Positions 16,178 through 24,713 of a stretch of DNA of 64,000 nt are shown in pieces. The stretch spans positions 1 to 64,000 of the forward strand of contig JAVJSD010000046.1 in assembly GCA_040219575.1 (NCBI GenBank). The letters are read 5' to 3'. The translations under genes were made by a program, and so were the position numbers. Each line of letters starts with the position of its first letter. The stretch's first letter is position 1. The DNA is from JAVJSD01 sp040219575. GTDB lineage: Bacteria > Planctomycetota > Planctomycetia > Pirellulales > Pirellulaceae. Below the pieces are notes generated by a model that saw only the letters and a list, made by a program, of their open reading frames with translations, had not been told where the DNA came from and made no database searches.

Positions 16178-16756
16178 TCACCCACCGCCAACCGCCCGTC
16201 GCATCGCCGCCGCCGAATCCCGAGCGAAGCGCCGCTGCAAGCGCCGCGCGAAGGGATAGCCCAGCCGAGCCAACGGATGCCGCGGTCGGGAGAAGGCGAA
16301 AATGTCGTACCACACGCCGTCGTCGGCCGCATCCCACTCCACCAGAAAACGCTCCTCGCCGCTTTCGGCATGCGCCGCGAGCGTGCCATAGGCGAACCCG
16401 AAGCGGCGCCGCGACTCGCGCTCGTCGATCACGTACACGATGCGGCAGGCGTTGAGCCACCACAGCCCCGCCGACCGGGCGAGAACCGCCACCACCTCAC
16501 CCTTTTGAATCGGCGTTTCGCCGGTCCACGGCTCCACCCAGCCCAGCCGAAACTGCTCCCACCGCGTGATCGCCGCACACGCGGCGTCAAACGCTCGCCG
16601 CCCGCTCCCCAGCCGGACGCGTGTATGGTCGACGTTGTAGCCGTTGGGCGGCGTTTCCACTGTCGCCCCCACCGCGGCGTAACTCAAGTCCGCGTTCCGC
16701 TGATTGTCGAGAAACGTCTCGATCGCGCGCGGCGACGGTTTGCGAAACAACGGCAT
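16178..16756 (-). CDS. DUF1990 family protein
   Basis: 192 residues. ATG 16756 gives MPLFRKPSPRAIETFL; an upstream ATG in frame at 16807 would add an unlikely leader. Features typical of DUF1990 are AIETFLDNQRNADLSYAAVG at the N-terminus, the NVDHTRVRLGSG segment, and the C-terminal FSRPRHPLARLGYPFARRLQ. The family is predicted to be a small ligand-binding barrel, common in actinobacteria and planctomycetes. Function is unknown. Confidence 0.8.
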   Translation of the reverse strand: MPLFRKPSPRAIETFLDNQRNADLSYAAVGATVETPPNGYNVDHTRVRLGSGRRAFDAACAAITRWEQFRLGWVEPWTGETPIQKGEVVAVLARSAGLWWLNACRIVYVIDERESRRRFGFAYGTLAAHAESGEERFLVEWDAADDGVWYDIFAFSRPRHPLARLGYPFARRLQRRFARDSAAAMRRAVGGG

Positions 16757-16866
16757 CTTGGCATCGCCCTGGGATGACGGAAAGTTGTTGTGGAGCTCTC
16801 CACACAATTCACGAACCGCATTCTGACGCGCCGCCTAACGCAACACACGCGAGAGCGGAGGGAAAA

Positions 16867-16945
16867 TACAAGCACGCAGCGCAAGCAAGTGAGTCTTTGC
16901 GGCGAGCGTTGAACAAGGCACACTCGCTTGCGCGTCGTGCTTGTG
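16867..16945. repeat. Inverted repeat element, copy 1
   Basis: Left end ACAAGCACGCAGCGCAAGC and right end GCTTGCGCGTCGTGCTTGT are near-perfect inverse copies with about 40 bases between. The same ends occur at 24549-24627 around a different middle. Confidence 0.75.
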
Positions 16946-17044
16946 TCCGCGGTACGTGGGGGACGCGACTGACGCCCCGCAAATGATTTGCCGCGGCGAC
17001 CGCGTCTGCGGTAGGCTGAAGTCTCTTCTCAACGTGTTCCGGTA

Positions 17045-17165
17045 GTAGCATGGCCGCCCTCGGCCGTGTGGGCGCACTGTCGGCTTGCGCCCGATGACCG
17101 GTGCGGGGAACGTCGGCGGGCCGTCGAAAGGCGGCGCGGATTCACGGCCGAGGGCGGCCATGCTA
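17045..17165. repeat. GTAGCATGGCCGCC inverted element, copy 1
   Basis: Left end GTAGCATGGCCGCCCTCGGC and right end GCCGAGGGCGGCCATGCTAC are exact inverses, enclosing about 80 bases. The second copy is at 18383-18503. Both copies are followed by a DUF1559-type start. Confidence 0.85.
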
Positions 17166-17186
17166 CGGGCGAATCGCATCTCGACC

Positions 17187-18113
17187 ATGAACAGACATTC
17201 CACAATCGGCTGCACTCTCGTTTCGCTGCTGGTGGTGTTTGTCATCTCCGGCGTGATCGTCGGCTTATCCTTTACCGCGATCCAGCATGCCCGAGAGGCG
17301 GCGAACCGCAGCGTCTGCAAGAACAACCTGAAGCAGCATGCGTTCGGATTTGAAAACCACCAGGATCAGCGCGGCGACGCGGTGCCGCTGGCGTTATTCA
17401 ACCGGGGGTTATCATGGACTCCGCTGAGTATTCCCTATCTGGACACTGGTATGTACATTAGATTTCGGTTCCAGGAACCATTTGACGAAGAAAGGAATAA
17501 GCATGCAGTGCATCAGTGGGGTGTAGCTAACATATACCGTTGTCCGAGCCGGCGCCGCGCTCCACAGTGGACCAATGGTTTAGTGGCGGGCGACTACGCC
17601 GTGCCGAGCATCGGCGTGGTGGCGTCGAACAATCCCGCCCGCGACGACACCTGGATGCAGGCCCACGATCTGGAAAAAAACCTCGGGCCGCTCCTGGTCG
17701 TCTGGCGGACGAACCCCCGATACAGCAGGGACACGGTGAGGCAATACCGCTCTCAAACCTCCTCCGCCTCCTGGCTCGACGGCGAGGCGCATCAGATCAT
17801 CCTCGGCGAGAAGGCCCTGCATCCCGACCACCTCAACACGGAGGAACAGGGGGGCGACTTCACCATCGGGGCCTGGATCGAAAACGACTTCAACGCCTCC
17901 GGCTGCGCCCGCAACGGGGCCGCCGCGCTGGTCCGCTCCGCCTACGAGGACTACCACGGCCAATGGTCCCGCTTCGGCAGTTGGCACCCGAACATCTGCC
18001 AGTTCGCCTACGCCGACGGCCGCGTCGAGTCGATGAACAACGACGTCAGCCGCAACATCCTCTACGAACTCTGCCACCGCGGCAGCGCCAAGACCTCGTC
18101 ATTATCGCAGTGA
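17187..18113 (+). CDS. DUF1559 prepilin-like protein with atypical N-terminus
   Basis: 308 residues from ATG 17187. Layout is that of planctomycete DUF1559 proteins: prepilin-like leader and helix (about 1-40, containing GCTLVSLLVV and AIQHAREAANRS), a conserved NNLKQHAFGFENH block, and a C-terminal H-x9-DG motif (His in WHPNICQFAYADG). In usual members the cleavage site reads G|FTLVELLVV. Here the +1 Phe is Cys and the +5 Glu is Ser, so processing by prepilin peptidase is in doubt. The function of the family is unknown; these are thought to be pilin-like surface proteins. Confidence 0.85.
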   Translation: MNRHSTIGCTLVSLLVVFVISGVIVGLSFTAIQHAREAANRSVCKNNLKQHAFGFENHQDQRGDAVPLALFNRGLSWTPLSIPYLDTGMYIRFRFQEPFDEERNKHAVHQWGVANIYRCPSRRRAPQWTNGLVAGDYAVPSIGVVASNNPARDDTWMQAHDLEKNLGPLLVVWRTNPRYSRDTVRQYRSQTSSASWLDGEAHQIILGEKALHPDHLNTEEQGGDFTIGAWIENDFNASGCARNGAAALVRSAYEDYHGQWSRFGSWHPNICQFAYADGRVESMNNDVSRNILYELCHRGSAKTSSLSQ

Positions 18114-18382
18114 ACTTCCGTCGCCCGCCCTCGTCAGCGGATGATTCCTGCGCCACAACTTCCCCGCACAATGCGTTCTCACGGAGCCGCGGAGGCACGG
18201 AGCCGCACCCTTACCTCTCCGTGCCTTGGCGCCTCCGTGAGAATTAATTTTTGTTGCCGTCCGTTGGGGGCGCGACCAACCCTTCCCCTTCCCCTTCCCC
18301 TTCCTCTCTTTCCTTCGTGCTCTTCGCGCCCTTCGTGGTATCTCCACCCTGGATTCACAACGACCGGCCCTCACAACACCAA

Positions 18383-18503
18383 GTAGCATGGCCGCCCTCG
18401 GCCGTGTGGGCGTAACGTGGGCGCCCGGCTGAAAACGGGTGTGTGGAACGTCGATGATCCATCGAGCAGCGGCGCGGATTCACGGCCGAGGGCGGCCATG
18501 CTA
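18383..18503. repeat. GTAGCATGGCCGCC inverted element, copy 2
   Basis: Same inverse ends as the element at 17045-17165 and partly the same interior (GGCGCGGATTCACGGCCGAG). Confidence 0.85.
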
Positions 18504-18524
18504 CCGGCGAATCGAATCCCGACC

Positions 18525-18574
18525 ATGAACAATCATTCCACCACGGGCTGCTCCCTCGCCTCGCTGCTAGTCGT
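18525..18574 (+). pseudogene. Truncated duplicate of the DUF1559 gene start
   Basis: ATG 18525 begins MNNHSTTGCSLASLLVV, matching MNRHSTIGCTLVSLLVV of the gene at 17187. The match starts at the upstream repeat and ends abruptly at about 18574, where a pyrimidine-rich stretch (CTCCGTTCTCTCCGTTTCC) follows. The frame runs on to 18713 inside the opposite-strand pectate lyase, so no functional product is likely. Confidence 0.75.
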
Positions 18575-18634
18575 TGCTGCCCAAGCACCTCCGTTCTCTC
18601 CGTTTCCTCCTGTTCAACGCTCCTTGACTTGCGG

Positions 18635-19576
18635 CTACGGCGCGCGCATCTTCCCCACCCCGGCGCCGCGGCGGACCTGCTCGGCGACCTGCTCCGCCGG
18701 ATCGAGCGTGTAACGATAGTACTTGCCGGGATCGAGCACCGCGCCGCGGACCTCCGGCTCGCCGCTGCGCACCAGCACGTTGTCGCGAGCGAACAGGCGG
18801 CCCGGGTCGGGCGAGTCGCCGTACTGCGTGTGCGTGGGATGCTCGACGTCTTCGAAATAGTTGCCTTCCACCAGCACGCCGGCGTCCATCACCGACGCCA
18901 CCCCGTACTCGTTCTTGCGAAAGTAGTTGTTGAACACGTGCACCGGGTCGGCGTAGCGGACGCGGGGATGCCGCGTCTGCGTGCCGTCGAAAAAGTTGTG
19001 GTGGTACGTCACCCGCAGGCGGCCCGTGTCCATGCGGCGGATGTCTTCCTTGTCGCTGTGACCCAGCAGGCAGGATTTGCGGTGATCGTGCAGATGATTC
19101 CACGAGACGGTCACGTAATCGGAGCCTCGCTTGATGTCGATCAACCCGTCGCGGCAGGCCGACAGGTCGCAATGATCGATCCACACATGATGCGTCCCCT
19201 TCTCCAGGTTGATGGCGTCGTCGGCCCCGCGGATCGTCACGTTGCGGAGGATCACGTTCTCCACGCCGTTGAGCGTCAGCCCGGCCCCTTCCAGCCGCGC
19301 CTCGCCGCCCATGCCTTCGATCGATTTGTGCGAACCGACCCGGGCCGCCCGCGGCAGTCGCAGCACGCCCGAGAACCGCACCACCGCCGGCGACTTGCTT
19401 TCGACCGCCGCCAGAAACGCCTCGGCATCCTCGACCGTGATCGTCTCGCCTCCCGCGCCACCGCGCGTTCCCCCTGCGACCGACGCCCAGCCGATCGGCC
19501 CCTCCTCGGCCCGGGCCTCGTGACTCAACATGCCCGCCAAGGCGCACCACAGCATCGAGCTCCACACGATCTTCAT
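18635..19576 (-). CDS. Secreted pectate lyase (PL1-like)
   Basis: 313 residues from ATG 19576, with a signal peptide ending near residue 23-26 (SHEARA|EE). The parallel beta-helix signature of the pectate lyase superfamily is seen as NVILRNVTIRGADDAIN, the Ca-site block HHVWIDHCDLSACRDGLIDI, TVSWNHLHDHRKSCLLGHSD and the catalytic Arg region TRHPRVRYADPVHVFNNYF. It is expected to cleave alpha-1,4-galacturonan by beta-elimination outside the inner membrane, in line with planctomycete polysaccharide use. It is a single gene with no sugar-uptake genes beside it. Confidence 0.88.
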   Translation of the reverse strand: MKIVWSSMLWCALAGMLSHEARAEEGPIGWASVAGGTRGGAGGETITVEDAEAFLAAVESKSPAVVRFSGVLRLPRAARVGSHKSIEGMGGEARLEGAGLTLNGVENVILRNVTIRGADDAINLEKGTHHVWIDHCDLSACRDGLIDIKRGSDYVTVSWNHLHDHRKSCLLGHSDKEDIRRMDTGRLRVTYHHNFFDGTQTRHPRVRYADPVHVFNNYFRKNEYGVASVMDAGVLVEGNYFEDVEHPTHTQYGDSPDPGRLFARDNVLVRSGEPEVRGAVLDPGKYYRYTLDPAEQVAEQVRRGAGVGKMRAP

Positions 19577-19926
19577 GCGACGATCTCCACCAAAAGCGGA
19601 TGCGACCAACAACCCACGCCGCCGCGTAGTGTAGCCTCCGCCGGCCGACGGCGTCGACGAGCGTCTCCCGTAGCCGATGCTGCCAGCATCGGTCAGGCGA
19701 CATCCTTCGCCTCGCGGCCGTCGCCGATCCTATCCACGGACCACGGACGTTCCTGCCGACGAGTCTGGTGGCGACGTCGACAGACGACGCTCCCCGGGGG
19801 CGCGCTAACCTGTCAGAAAAAATGATTGACAAACGCGACCGTCGGGCTAACCTCATGGGCGTCTGTTGCGGCGTTGCTCCGCGACATCCATCTTCACGAC
19901 AGAAATCGCAAGCCGGGAGGCAGTTC
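19577..19926. other. Intergenic stretch
   Basis: Contains one short hairpin beginning GTAGCCGATGCTGCCAGCAT at 19671. No gene was found. A TTGACA at 19824-19829 could be a -35 box for the next gene, but no good -10 box follows at the right distance. Confidence 0.4.
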
Positions 19927-20121
19927 ATGCGCGGCATTGGGTGCACGATGATGGTGTTGGCGATCGGCAGTCTGATCATTCCGCTGTTCGGCCTGCAGTT
20001 CCGGATCTTGAGTTGGATCGACAACTGGGGCCTTGCCGCGGGCATCGGCATCCGGCTCGGCTTCGTCGTCCTCGGCGGGCTGCTCGTCTTCCTCGGCGCC
20101 GGCGACGACGATTCCGACTAG
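19927..20121 (+). CDS. Small two-helix membrane protein
   Basis: 64 residues from ATG 19927 with GGGAGG 7 bases upstream, a strong ribosome site. Two hydrophobic segments (about 5-25 and 38-57) are separated by WIDNWG, and the tail is acidic (GAGDDDSD). Similar short proteins are common in planctomycetes; function is unknown. Confidence 0.7.
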   Translation: MRGIGCTMMVLAIGSLIIPLFGLQFRILSWIDNWGLAAGIGIRLGFVVLGGLLVFLGAGDDDSD

Positions 20122-20144
20122 CCGCCGCCAAGGCCACGGAAAAC

Positions 20145-20700
20145 TCGTTTAACGGCAAGCCGCCGCAGGCGACGGCGTGCGCACGACCCTGCACTAGCTG
20201 GAAACGTGGCCGTAACGGTCCGCCGACGCCTGCGGCTTGCCGTTAAACGAGTCGATCGCAAGGGATGCTTGAATTTGAAGTTGCAGGCTTCAATAAAGGC
20301 AAAGCGACGGCGTGCGCACGCCCCTGCACTAGCTGGAAACGTGGCCGTAACGGTCCGCCGACGCCTGCGGCTTGCCGTTAAACGAGTTGATCGCAAGGGA
20401 TGATTGAATTTGAAATTGCAGGCTTCAATCAGGGCAAGGCGTTGGCGTGCGCACGACCCCGCACTAGCTGGAAACGTTGCTGCAACGGTCCGCCGACTCC
20501 TGCGGCTTGCCGTTAAACGAGTCGATTGCAAGGGATGAATGAAATTGAAATTGCAGGCTTCAATCAGGGCACGCGTTGGCGTGCGCACGACCCCGCACTA
20601 GCTGGAAACGTTGCTGCAACGGTCCGCCGACGCCTGCGGCTTGCCGTTAAGCGAGTTGATCGCAAGGGATGCTTGACATTGCAATTGCAGGCTTGAATCA
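20145..20700. repeat. Tandem array of four ~135-bp units with inverted ends
   Basis: Units start at 20174, 20309, 20444 and 20578, a period of 135, 135 and 134 bases, the last slightly short. Each contains GGCGTGCGCACG, GCACTAGCTGGAAACGT, GCGGCTTGCCGTTAA and a linker with TTGCAGGCTT. The first unit is preceded by CTCGTTTAACGGCAAGCCG, so it alone has inverse ends, as in the single element at 13178-13294. The array ends 3 bases before the start of the next gene and has no unique spacers, so it is not a CRISPR. Confidence 0.85.
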
Positions 20701-20703
20701 ACG

Positions 20704-21663
20704 ATGTGCATTTTTTCTCAGCCCGTCGTCGCGGTGAACAACACGCAGATTTTCGCGCGCGCGACGTCGCGACGAACGCAACTGCTTGTCTACCAGATGA
20801 ATTACGAGTCGAGCGATGTCAACGCGATGATCCTGCCAATTCCAATTCGGCAGCCTGCCCGCGAAGGGAGCCTGCGTTTCATCGACTTGCGCGACTACGG
20901 CGATTTCTTCGCCGATCTCGCCGACGGCTTTCCCTTCACGCCGCCATTCAGCATCGGTTGCTCTGCGTCTTTCGACCCCGCCGCCGGCAATGCGTTGGAG
21001 GTCTTCGAGGTCGGCAACTACGTCGCCTCGTTTGCGCCGAAATTGTCGGACTTGTCCCGCCTCGACGAGCGATTCACGCTGCCAAACAAGGTCTGGTCGC
21101 AGATCCCCCAGTACGCGACGTATGGATTCGCCGTGTTTCAACTTGCGGCCGGCTCGCTGACGCCGCATCCCATGGCGTTTGAATTCGAATGCGGCGACGG
21201 CTCGATCTACTTCCCGACCATGCACATTCACGACGGCCAGATTCACGACGCGGAGCAGTTCGACCACGTCCTCTACCTGCAACACGCGGGATTCGACAGC
21301 CGCGTGTATGCCTATCAGAATTCCGACGTCGCCGACCGATCGACGGGGCTGATCCGATCCAAGGACGTCGCCTGGAAGTTCTGCAAGATTGGTCGAGCCG
21401 GCGGCGTTGTCGACGGCGACTTGCTGGTGCACCGGAAGATCATGCGCGGCGTCCATCCGAATCGTGACGTCGACATCGAGACATTTGGCGATCCCGCGCG
21501 TCCCACGCTCAACCTGCAGTCGTGGACTTCCTATGCTCCCTGGCTCGTCGTTGGCGCGGCAGTCGCCTGGTTCTTTGCACGCCGGGCGAGGGTCAAGCGA
21601 GCGAAAGCCGCCGCCGACGCCGACAAGCAACCGCCGGAAGACCGCGACGGACAGGGCGACTAA
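20704..21663 (+). CDS. Unidentified protein with C-terminal membrane helix
   Basis: 319 residues. The N-terminus (MCIFSQPVVAVNNTQIFARA) looks like the genuine start of a conserved hypothetical family. The body is beta-rich and soluble (about 1-265), followed by one helix near 270-290 (WLVVGAAVAWFFA) and a basic, then acidic tail (KRAKAAADADKQ). No signal peptide is obvious, so orientation is uncertain. No ribosome site is visible, because the tandem repeat array runs up to the start. I do not recognise a catalytic motif. Confidence 0.7.
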   Translation: MCIFSQPVVAVNNTQIFARATSRRTQLLVYQMNYESSDVNAMILPIPIRQPAREGSLRFIDLRDYGDFFADLADGFPFTPPFSIGCSASFDPAAGNALEVFEVGNYVASFAPKLSDLSRLDERFTLPNKVWSQIPQYATYGFAVFQLAAGSLTPHPMAFEFECGDGSIYFPTMHIHDGQIHDAEQFDHVLYLQHAGFDSRVYAYQNSDVADRSTGLIRSKDVAWKFCKIGRAGGVVDGDLLVHRKIMRGVHPNRDVDIETFGDPARPTLNLQSWTSYAPWLVVGAAVAWFFARRARVKRAKAAADADKQPPEDRDGQGD

Positions 21664-21710
21664 CGGAAGTCGCGAAGTCCCTCGGCCCCAGGCGCCGGCA
21701 GTGGGCGAAA

Positions 21711-23495
21711 CTAAGGCGTCGGTGAAAACGGCGGGCGGGATTCGATGTAGCGGCGATGGGCGTCGAGGTAGCACTGGGCGACGACGGCGTCGATTTCGGC
21801 GGGAGGCGGAAACTGCTGGGAGAAACCGGGCACGTGCGGATCGATGGCCAACTCGGCCGCGGCCAGGAAATGCCGCAGCAGGTCTTTGGGGTCTTCATCG
21901 CCGACGGCGATCCGAATGGTCGTCGGCGTGATGCCGCCCTCGGCCAGCGCCGATTCGTCCAACTCCGAATGCGTGGTGAGCGCCGGGCAACTGACGATCG
22001 TGTTGGCCTGCCCCAGGCTGATCATGTGGGCGAACATCGGCTCCAGGCAGTCGAAGAAAGGGGCGAACGCCTCCCGCGGCACGCCTTCCAGGTCGATCGT
22101 GAACAGCGGCGCCGAGAGACCGAGGAAGTTCAGCCGCGCGCGGAGCGCGGCGTTTTCGTTCTCCGGCAGCGCGTGGCAGTTGACGCGTATCTTGGGGTGC
22201 GCGGCGAAGACGCGCGCCAGAATCTCGGTGGTGATGCACTTGGTCAGCATCCGCCCGGTGAGCGTGCGCATCCCCTGGATCACTTCAAACGCTGCGTCGG
22301 CGTTCAGAAACGCGCCCTTTACGTAGTACACGTTCCAGAACATCGTCTCGTTCCACGCCACGCCGCCGGCCGAAGTCCCCTTGGGCAGGAACATGTCTTC
22401 ATTGCGGCCGATCACCACGCCGGCGATGGTCGTGCCCGTCCCGGAAAGGTCTTTGGTGTAACTGTGGATCACGAAGTCGGGTCGCTCCGCGGGATCTTCG
22501 CGCTGCAGTGGTTGCGTGAGGAATGGCGTGCCGACGGTGGCGTCGAGGATGACGCGCAAACCTTCGGCATGCGCCCGGCGGCAGATGTCGGGCAGGTCGA
22601 GCACGTAACCGTGCGGGTTGCAGGGTGACTCGAGGTAGACGTAGCAGCGGCGCCCGCTCGCCAGGCGATCGGCGTATTTCTCGCGCGTCTTGCGGTAGCA
22701 CTGCTCGAATGCGGCGCCGTCGTGGCCGTCGAAGGTCTCCACGGCGATCTCGAGATTGCCCGGCTTGGCGTACCAGTCGTGAATCAACTGGTGGGCGCCG
22801 CCGTAGATGCTGCGGCTGGTGATCAGCACGTCGTCGCGGCCCAGCACGTGCGACAGCACGCCGTCGATGGCGGCCATGCCGCTGTTGAAGTTCCAGGCCA
22901 GGTAGTCGGCCGAGTAGGGGCCGGCTTCGAGATCGACGACGAAATTCGCCAGGGAGATCGAGGTCGGATTGAGCAGCCGCGAGTAGATCTCCAGCAGCAG
23001 CTCCTTCCCCTGAAAGGCGTCGGCGATCCACTCGGCGCAGGCGTAGGTGTAGGTGGCGGTGCGGGCGATCACCGGTGTGGCCGAGAAGATCGCCGTGACG
23101 TTGTCGAACATCGCGTAGGGCCCCTTGGCCGACTGCGTGGGATACCCCAGGCCCAGCGACTGGTAACAGGCCCGAAACGGGTTTTGCAGGGTGTCGAGCA
23201 GTTTGGCGAGCTGGAACGAGAGGAACTTCTTGGCGTTGAAGTAGGCGATGCGGTCCCGCCGATCGAGCGTGGCGATCGACTCCAGCGTCAGTTGCCAAAG
23301 CTGCTCGGCGTCGCTTTGCGAGGCGTACAGTCGCTCGGTCAGCGCCGACAGCGTTTGCCCGTAGGGACTTTCGGCGTCGATGCCGAAGTGCGCCAGTTGC
23401 TCACGCGCCAGCTCGAAAGCCGACTCGGCTTGTGTGGTATTGCGACGGGGCGACAGCTTTCGCATGGCGGCGATCGATGGTTCTGCGTGCGACAT
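21711..23495 (-). CDS. Long PLP-dependent Cys/Met-metabolism enzyme
   Basis: 594 residues against roughly 400 for most trans-sulfuration enzymes. The core has the family layout: PLP-phosphate and ring region, YLESPCNPHGYVLDL near 287-301, Asp318 in VILDATVGTPF, and the PLP lysine Lys348 in HSYTKDLSGTGTT. The 130-residue N-terminal extension has no clear match. Reactions in this fold include gamma-synthase, gamma-lyase and O-acetylhomoserine sulfhydrylase; the substrate cannot be read from sequence. The gene stands alone on the minus strand. Confidence 0.8.
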   Translation of the reverse strand: MSHAEPSIAAMRKLSPRRNTTQAESAFELAREQLAHFGIDAESPYGQTLSALTERLYASQSDAEQLWQLTLESIATLDRRDRIAYFNAKKFLSFQLAKLLDTLQNPFRACYQSLGLGYPTQSAKGPYAMFDNVTAIFSATPVIARTATYTYACAEWIADAFQGKELLLEIYSRLLNPTSISLANFVVDLEAGPYSADYLAWNFNSGMAAIDGVLSHVLGRDDVLITSRSIYGGAHQLIHDWYAKPGNLEIAVETFDGHDGAAFEQCYRKTREKYADRLASGRRCYVYLESPCNPHGYVLDLPDICRRAHAEGLRVILDATVGTPFLTQPLQREDPAERPDFVIHSYTKDLSGTGTTIAGVVIGRNEDMFLPKGTSAGGVAWNETMFWNVYYVKGAFLNADAAFEVIQGMRTLTGRMLTKCITTEILARVFAAHPKIRVNCHALPENENAALRARLNFLGLSAPLFTIDLEGVPREAFAPFFDCLEPMFAHMISLGQANTIVSCPALTTHSELDESALAEGGITPTTIRIAVGDEDPKDLLRHFLAAAELAIDPHVPGFSQQFPPPAEIDAVVAQCYLDAHRRYIESRPPFSPTP

Positions 23496-23798
23496 GAGCG
23501 AGACCTTTTTCAGACGGCGAACGGAACATGTGTCATTCTGTCACGTATGTGCGGGAATCACACGGCCCTGGGCGGTCGTGTGAACATTTGCTGAATAGCC
23601 GGTTAGTTTGTCGATTGAAACTTGACAGTTTCGACGGCCTCGGTAAAACGATAGGTGTTCCGCTCGTGACGGGCGAGACCATGCTAGGGAAGCACCCGCC
23701 CCAATCGGAGGCGGAAAGTTCTATTCGACGGTCGTGCGGGCCGCCACGCACCGTGTTGATTTCTCTTCCCGCCCACTCTTACTTGATGGAATAGGTAG
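23496..23798. other. Divergent intergenic region
   Basis: Separates the minus-strand PLP enzyme from the plus-strand BON gene, so it should hold promoters for both. No repeat or operator was recognised. Confidence 0.4.
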
Positions 23799-24047
23799 AT
23801 GATTTCTTTGGCCGAAAATGCACTTCTAAGGGGCGAGGCAGACAAGACGGAGGCCGCGGTTCGGTCCTGCTTGCAGACCAGTCCCTACCTGGACCTGCGA
23901 CAGATCGATTGCCACATGGAGGATGGCGTGCTCTGCATGTATGGGAAGGTCTCCTCGTTCTACCTTAAGCAGATCGCCCAAACTGTGGTCGGCAAGATCG
24001 AGGGCGTGCGGCAGGTCGAAAATTGTATCGAAGTTAAATTCCCCTAG
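23799..24047 (+). CDS. Small BON-domain protein
   Basis: 82 residues. The sequence follows the BON pattern: a helix (TEAAVRSCLQTSPYL), then DGVLCMYGKVSSFYLKQIA, then GVRQVENCIEV. BON domains bind phospholipid or other ligands. No signal peptide is present, so it is probably cytoplasmic. The response-regulator-like gene follows after 10 bases and is likely cotranscribed. Confidence 0.8.
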   Translation: MISLAENALLRGEADKTEAAVRSCLQTSPYLDLRQIDCHMEDGVLCMYGKVSSFYLKQIAQTVVGKIEGVRQVENCIEVKFP

Positions 24048-24057
24048 GATCGTTGAC

Positions 24058-24441
24058 ATGCCTCATCGAGAAACACGGCGTCCGCTGCTGATCGTGGAAA
24101 ACGACCGAGCGCTGCTGGATCGGTTGGCTCGACACTTCACCAGCCGCGGATTCTCGGTCACGGCGGTGCACCACCCGCGGCAGGCGCTCGCGACCGCGGC
24201 GAATCGTCGCTTCGATCAGGCGGTTGTCAGCCGGTCGCTGCCGGAATTCGACGGCGTCCGTCTGGCGTACAAGCTCAAGCAGATTTTGGGCGGCATGCGG
24301 CTGGTGATGCTTTCGGAACTGGAGGACCCGGCCCTTCGCGACGAGGCGTACGAGTCGGGGGTGGACGCATTTCTCCCCAAGGCCTGCCGGATGTCGGAGC
24401 TGGAAGCCTCGCTGGAATTGGCCCCCGCGAAAGCCTCCTAA
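24058..24441 (+). CDS. Stand-alone receiver domain lacking the phospho-acceptor Asp
   Basis: 127 residues from ATG 24058. The receiver fold is clear: acid pocket IVENDRALL (Glu14, Asp16), SLPEFDGVRLAYKLK, Ser86 at the Ser/Thr position (VMLSELED) and Lys108 in FLPKACRMSEL. Where the phospho-acceptor Asp is expected, the sequence is VVSRSLP, placing Ser58 there. It has no output domain. It may act as a phosphorylation-independent adaptor, perhaps with the BON protein encoded just upstream. Confidence 0.8.
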   Translation: MPHRETRRPLLIVENDRALLDRLARHFTSRGFSVTAVHHPRQALATAANRRFDQAVVSRSLPEFDGVRLAYKLKQILGGMRLVMLSELEDPALRDEAYESGVDAFLPKACRMSELEASLELAPAKAS

Positions 24442-24548
24442 ATACGTAGCCACACTGAAGGGGTGGATTCTGGGCGAGATGGGGCCTGTTTGTGGCGGCC
24501 GCCGGGCAGGGCTCTTGCACGCAAGTTGTGTGTCCTGGGAACAAGCCT

Positions 24549-24627
24549 ACAAGCACGATGCGCAAGCGAGTGTGCTTTTTCGGGGCGTCGCAAGCGGCAA
24601 CTCACTCGCTCGCGCGTCGTGCTTGGA
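24549..24627. repeat. Inverted repeat element, copy 2
   Basis: Ends ACAAGCACGATGCGCAAGC and GCTCGCGCGTCGTGCTTG match the element at 16867-16945, with a different middle. Confidence 0.75.
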
Positions 24628-24713
24628 GGCGACGCTCTCCTTGTCGCTGCCCGGCCCCCCTTCTAAACTGAGGGTAGCGTCACCCACCTTTCCCTCCCGC
24701 CGAAATCCGGCCG

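Larger units (their letters stand above)
16757..17186. other. Gene-free stretch with two repeat elements
   Basis: No credible gene. Contains an AGCACG...CGTGCT inverted element at 16867-16945 and the GTAGCATGGCCGCC element at 17045-17165, which directly abuts the start of the next gene. Confidence 0.6.
18114..18634. other. Gene-free stretch with repeats and a duplicated gene start
   Basis: Contains an inverted repeat at about 18176-18243 (TTCTCACGGAG / CTCCGTGAGAA ends), a CCTTCC simple repeat near 18283-18306, and a second copy of the region upstream of the DUF1559 gene (18383-18574). Confidence 0.6.

Noticed and set aside
20174..20700. Possible CRISPR array
   Set aside because: The units are whole repeats with no unique spacers, the period is about 135 bases, and no cas genes are nearby.
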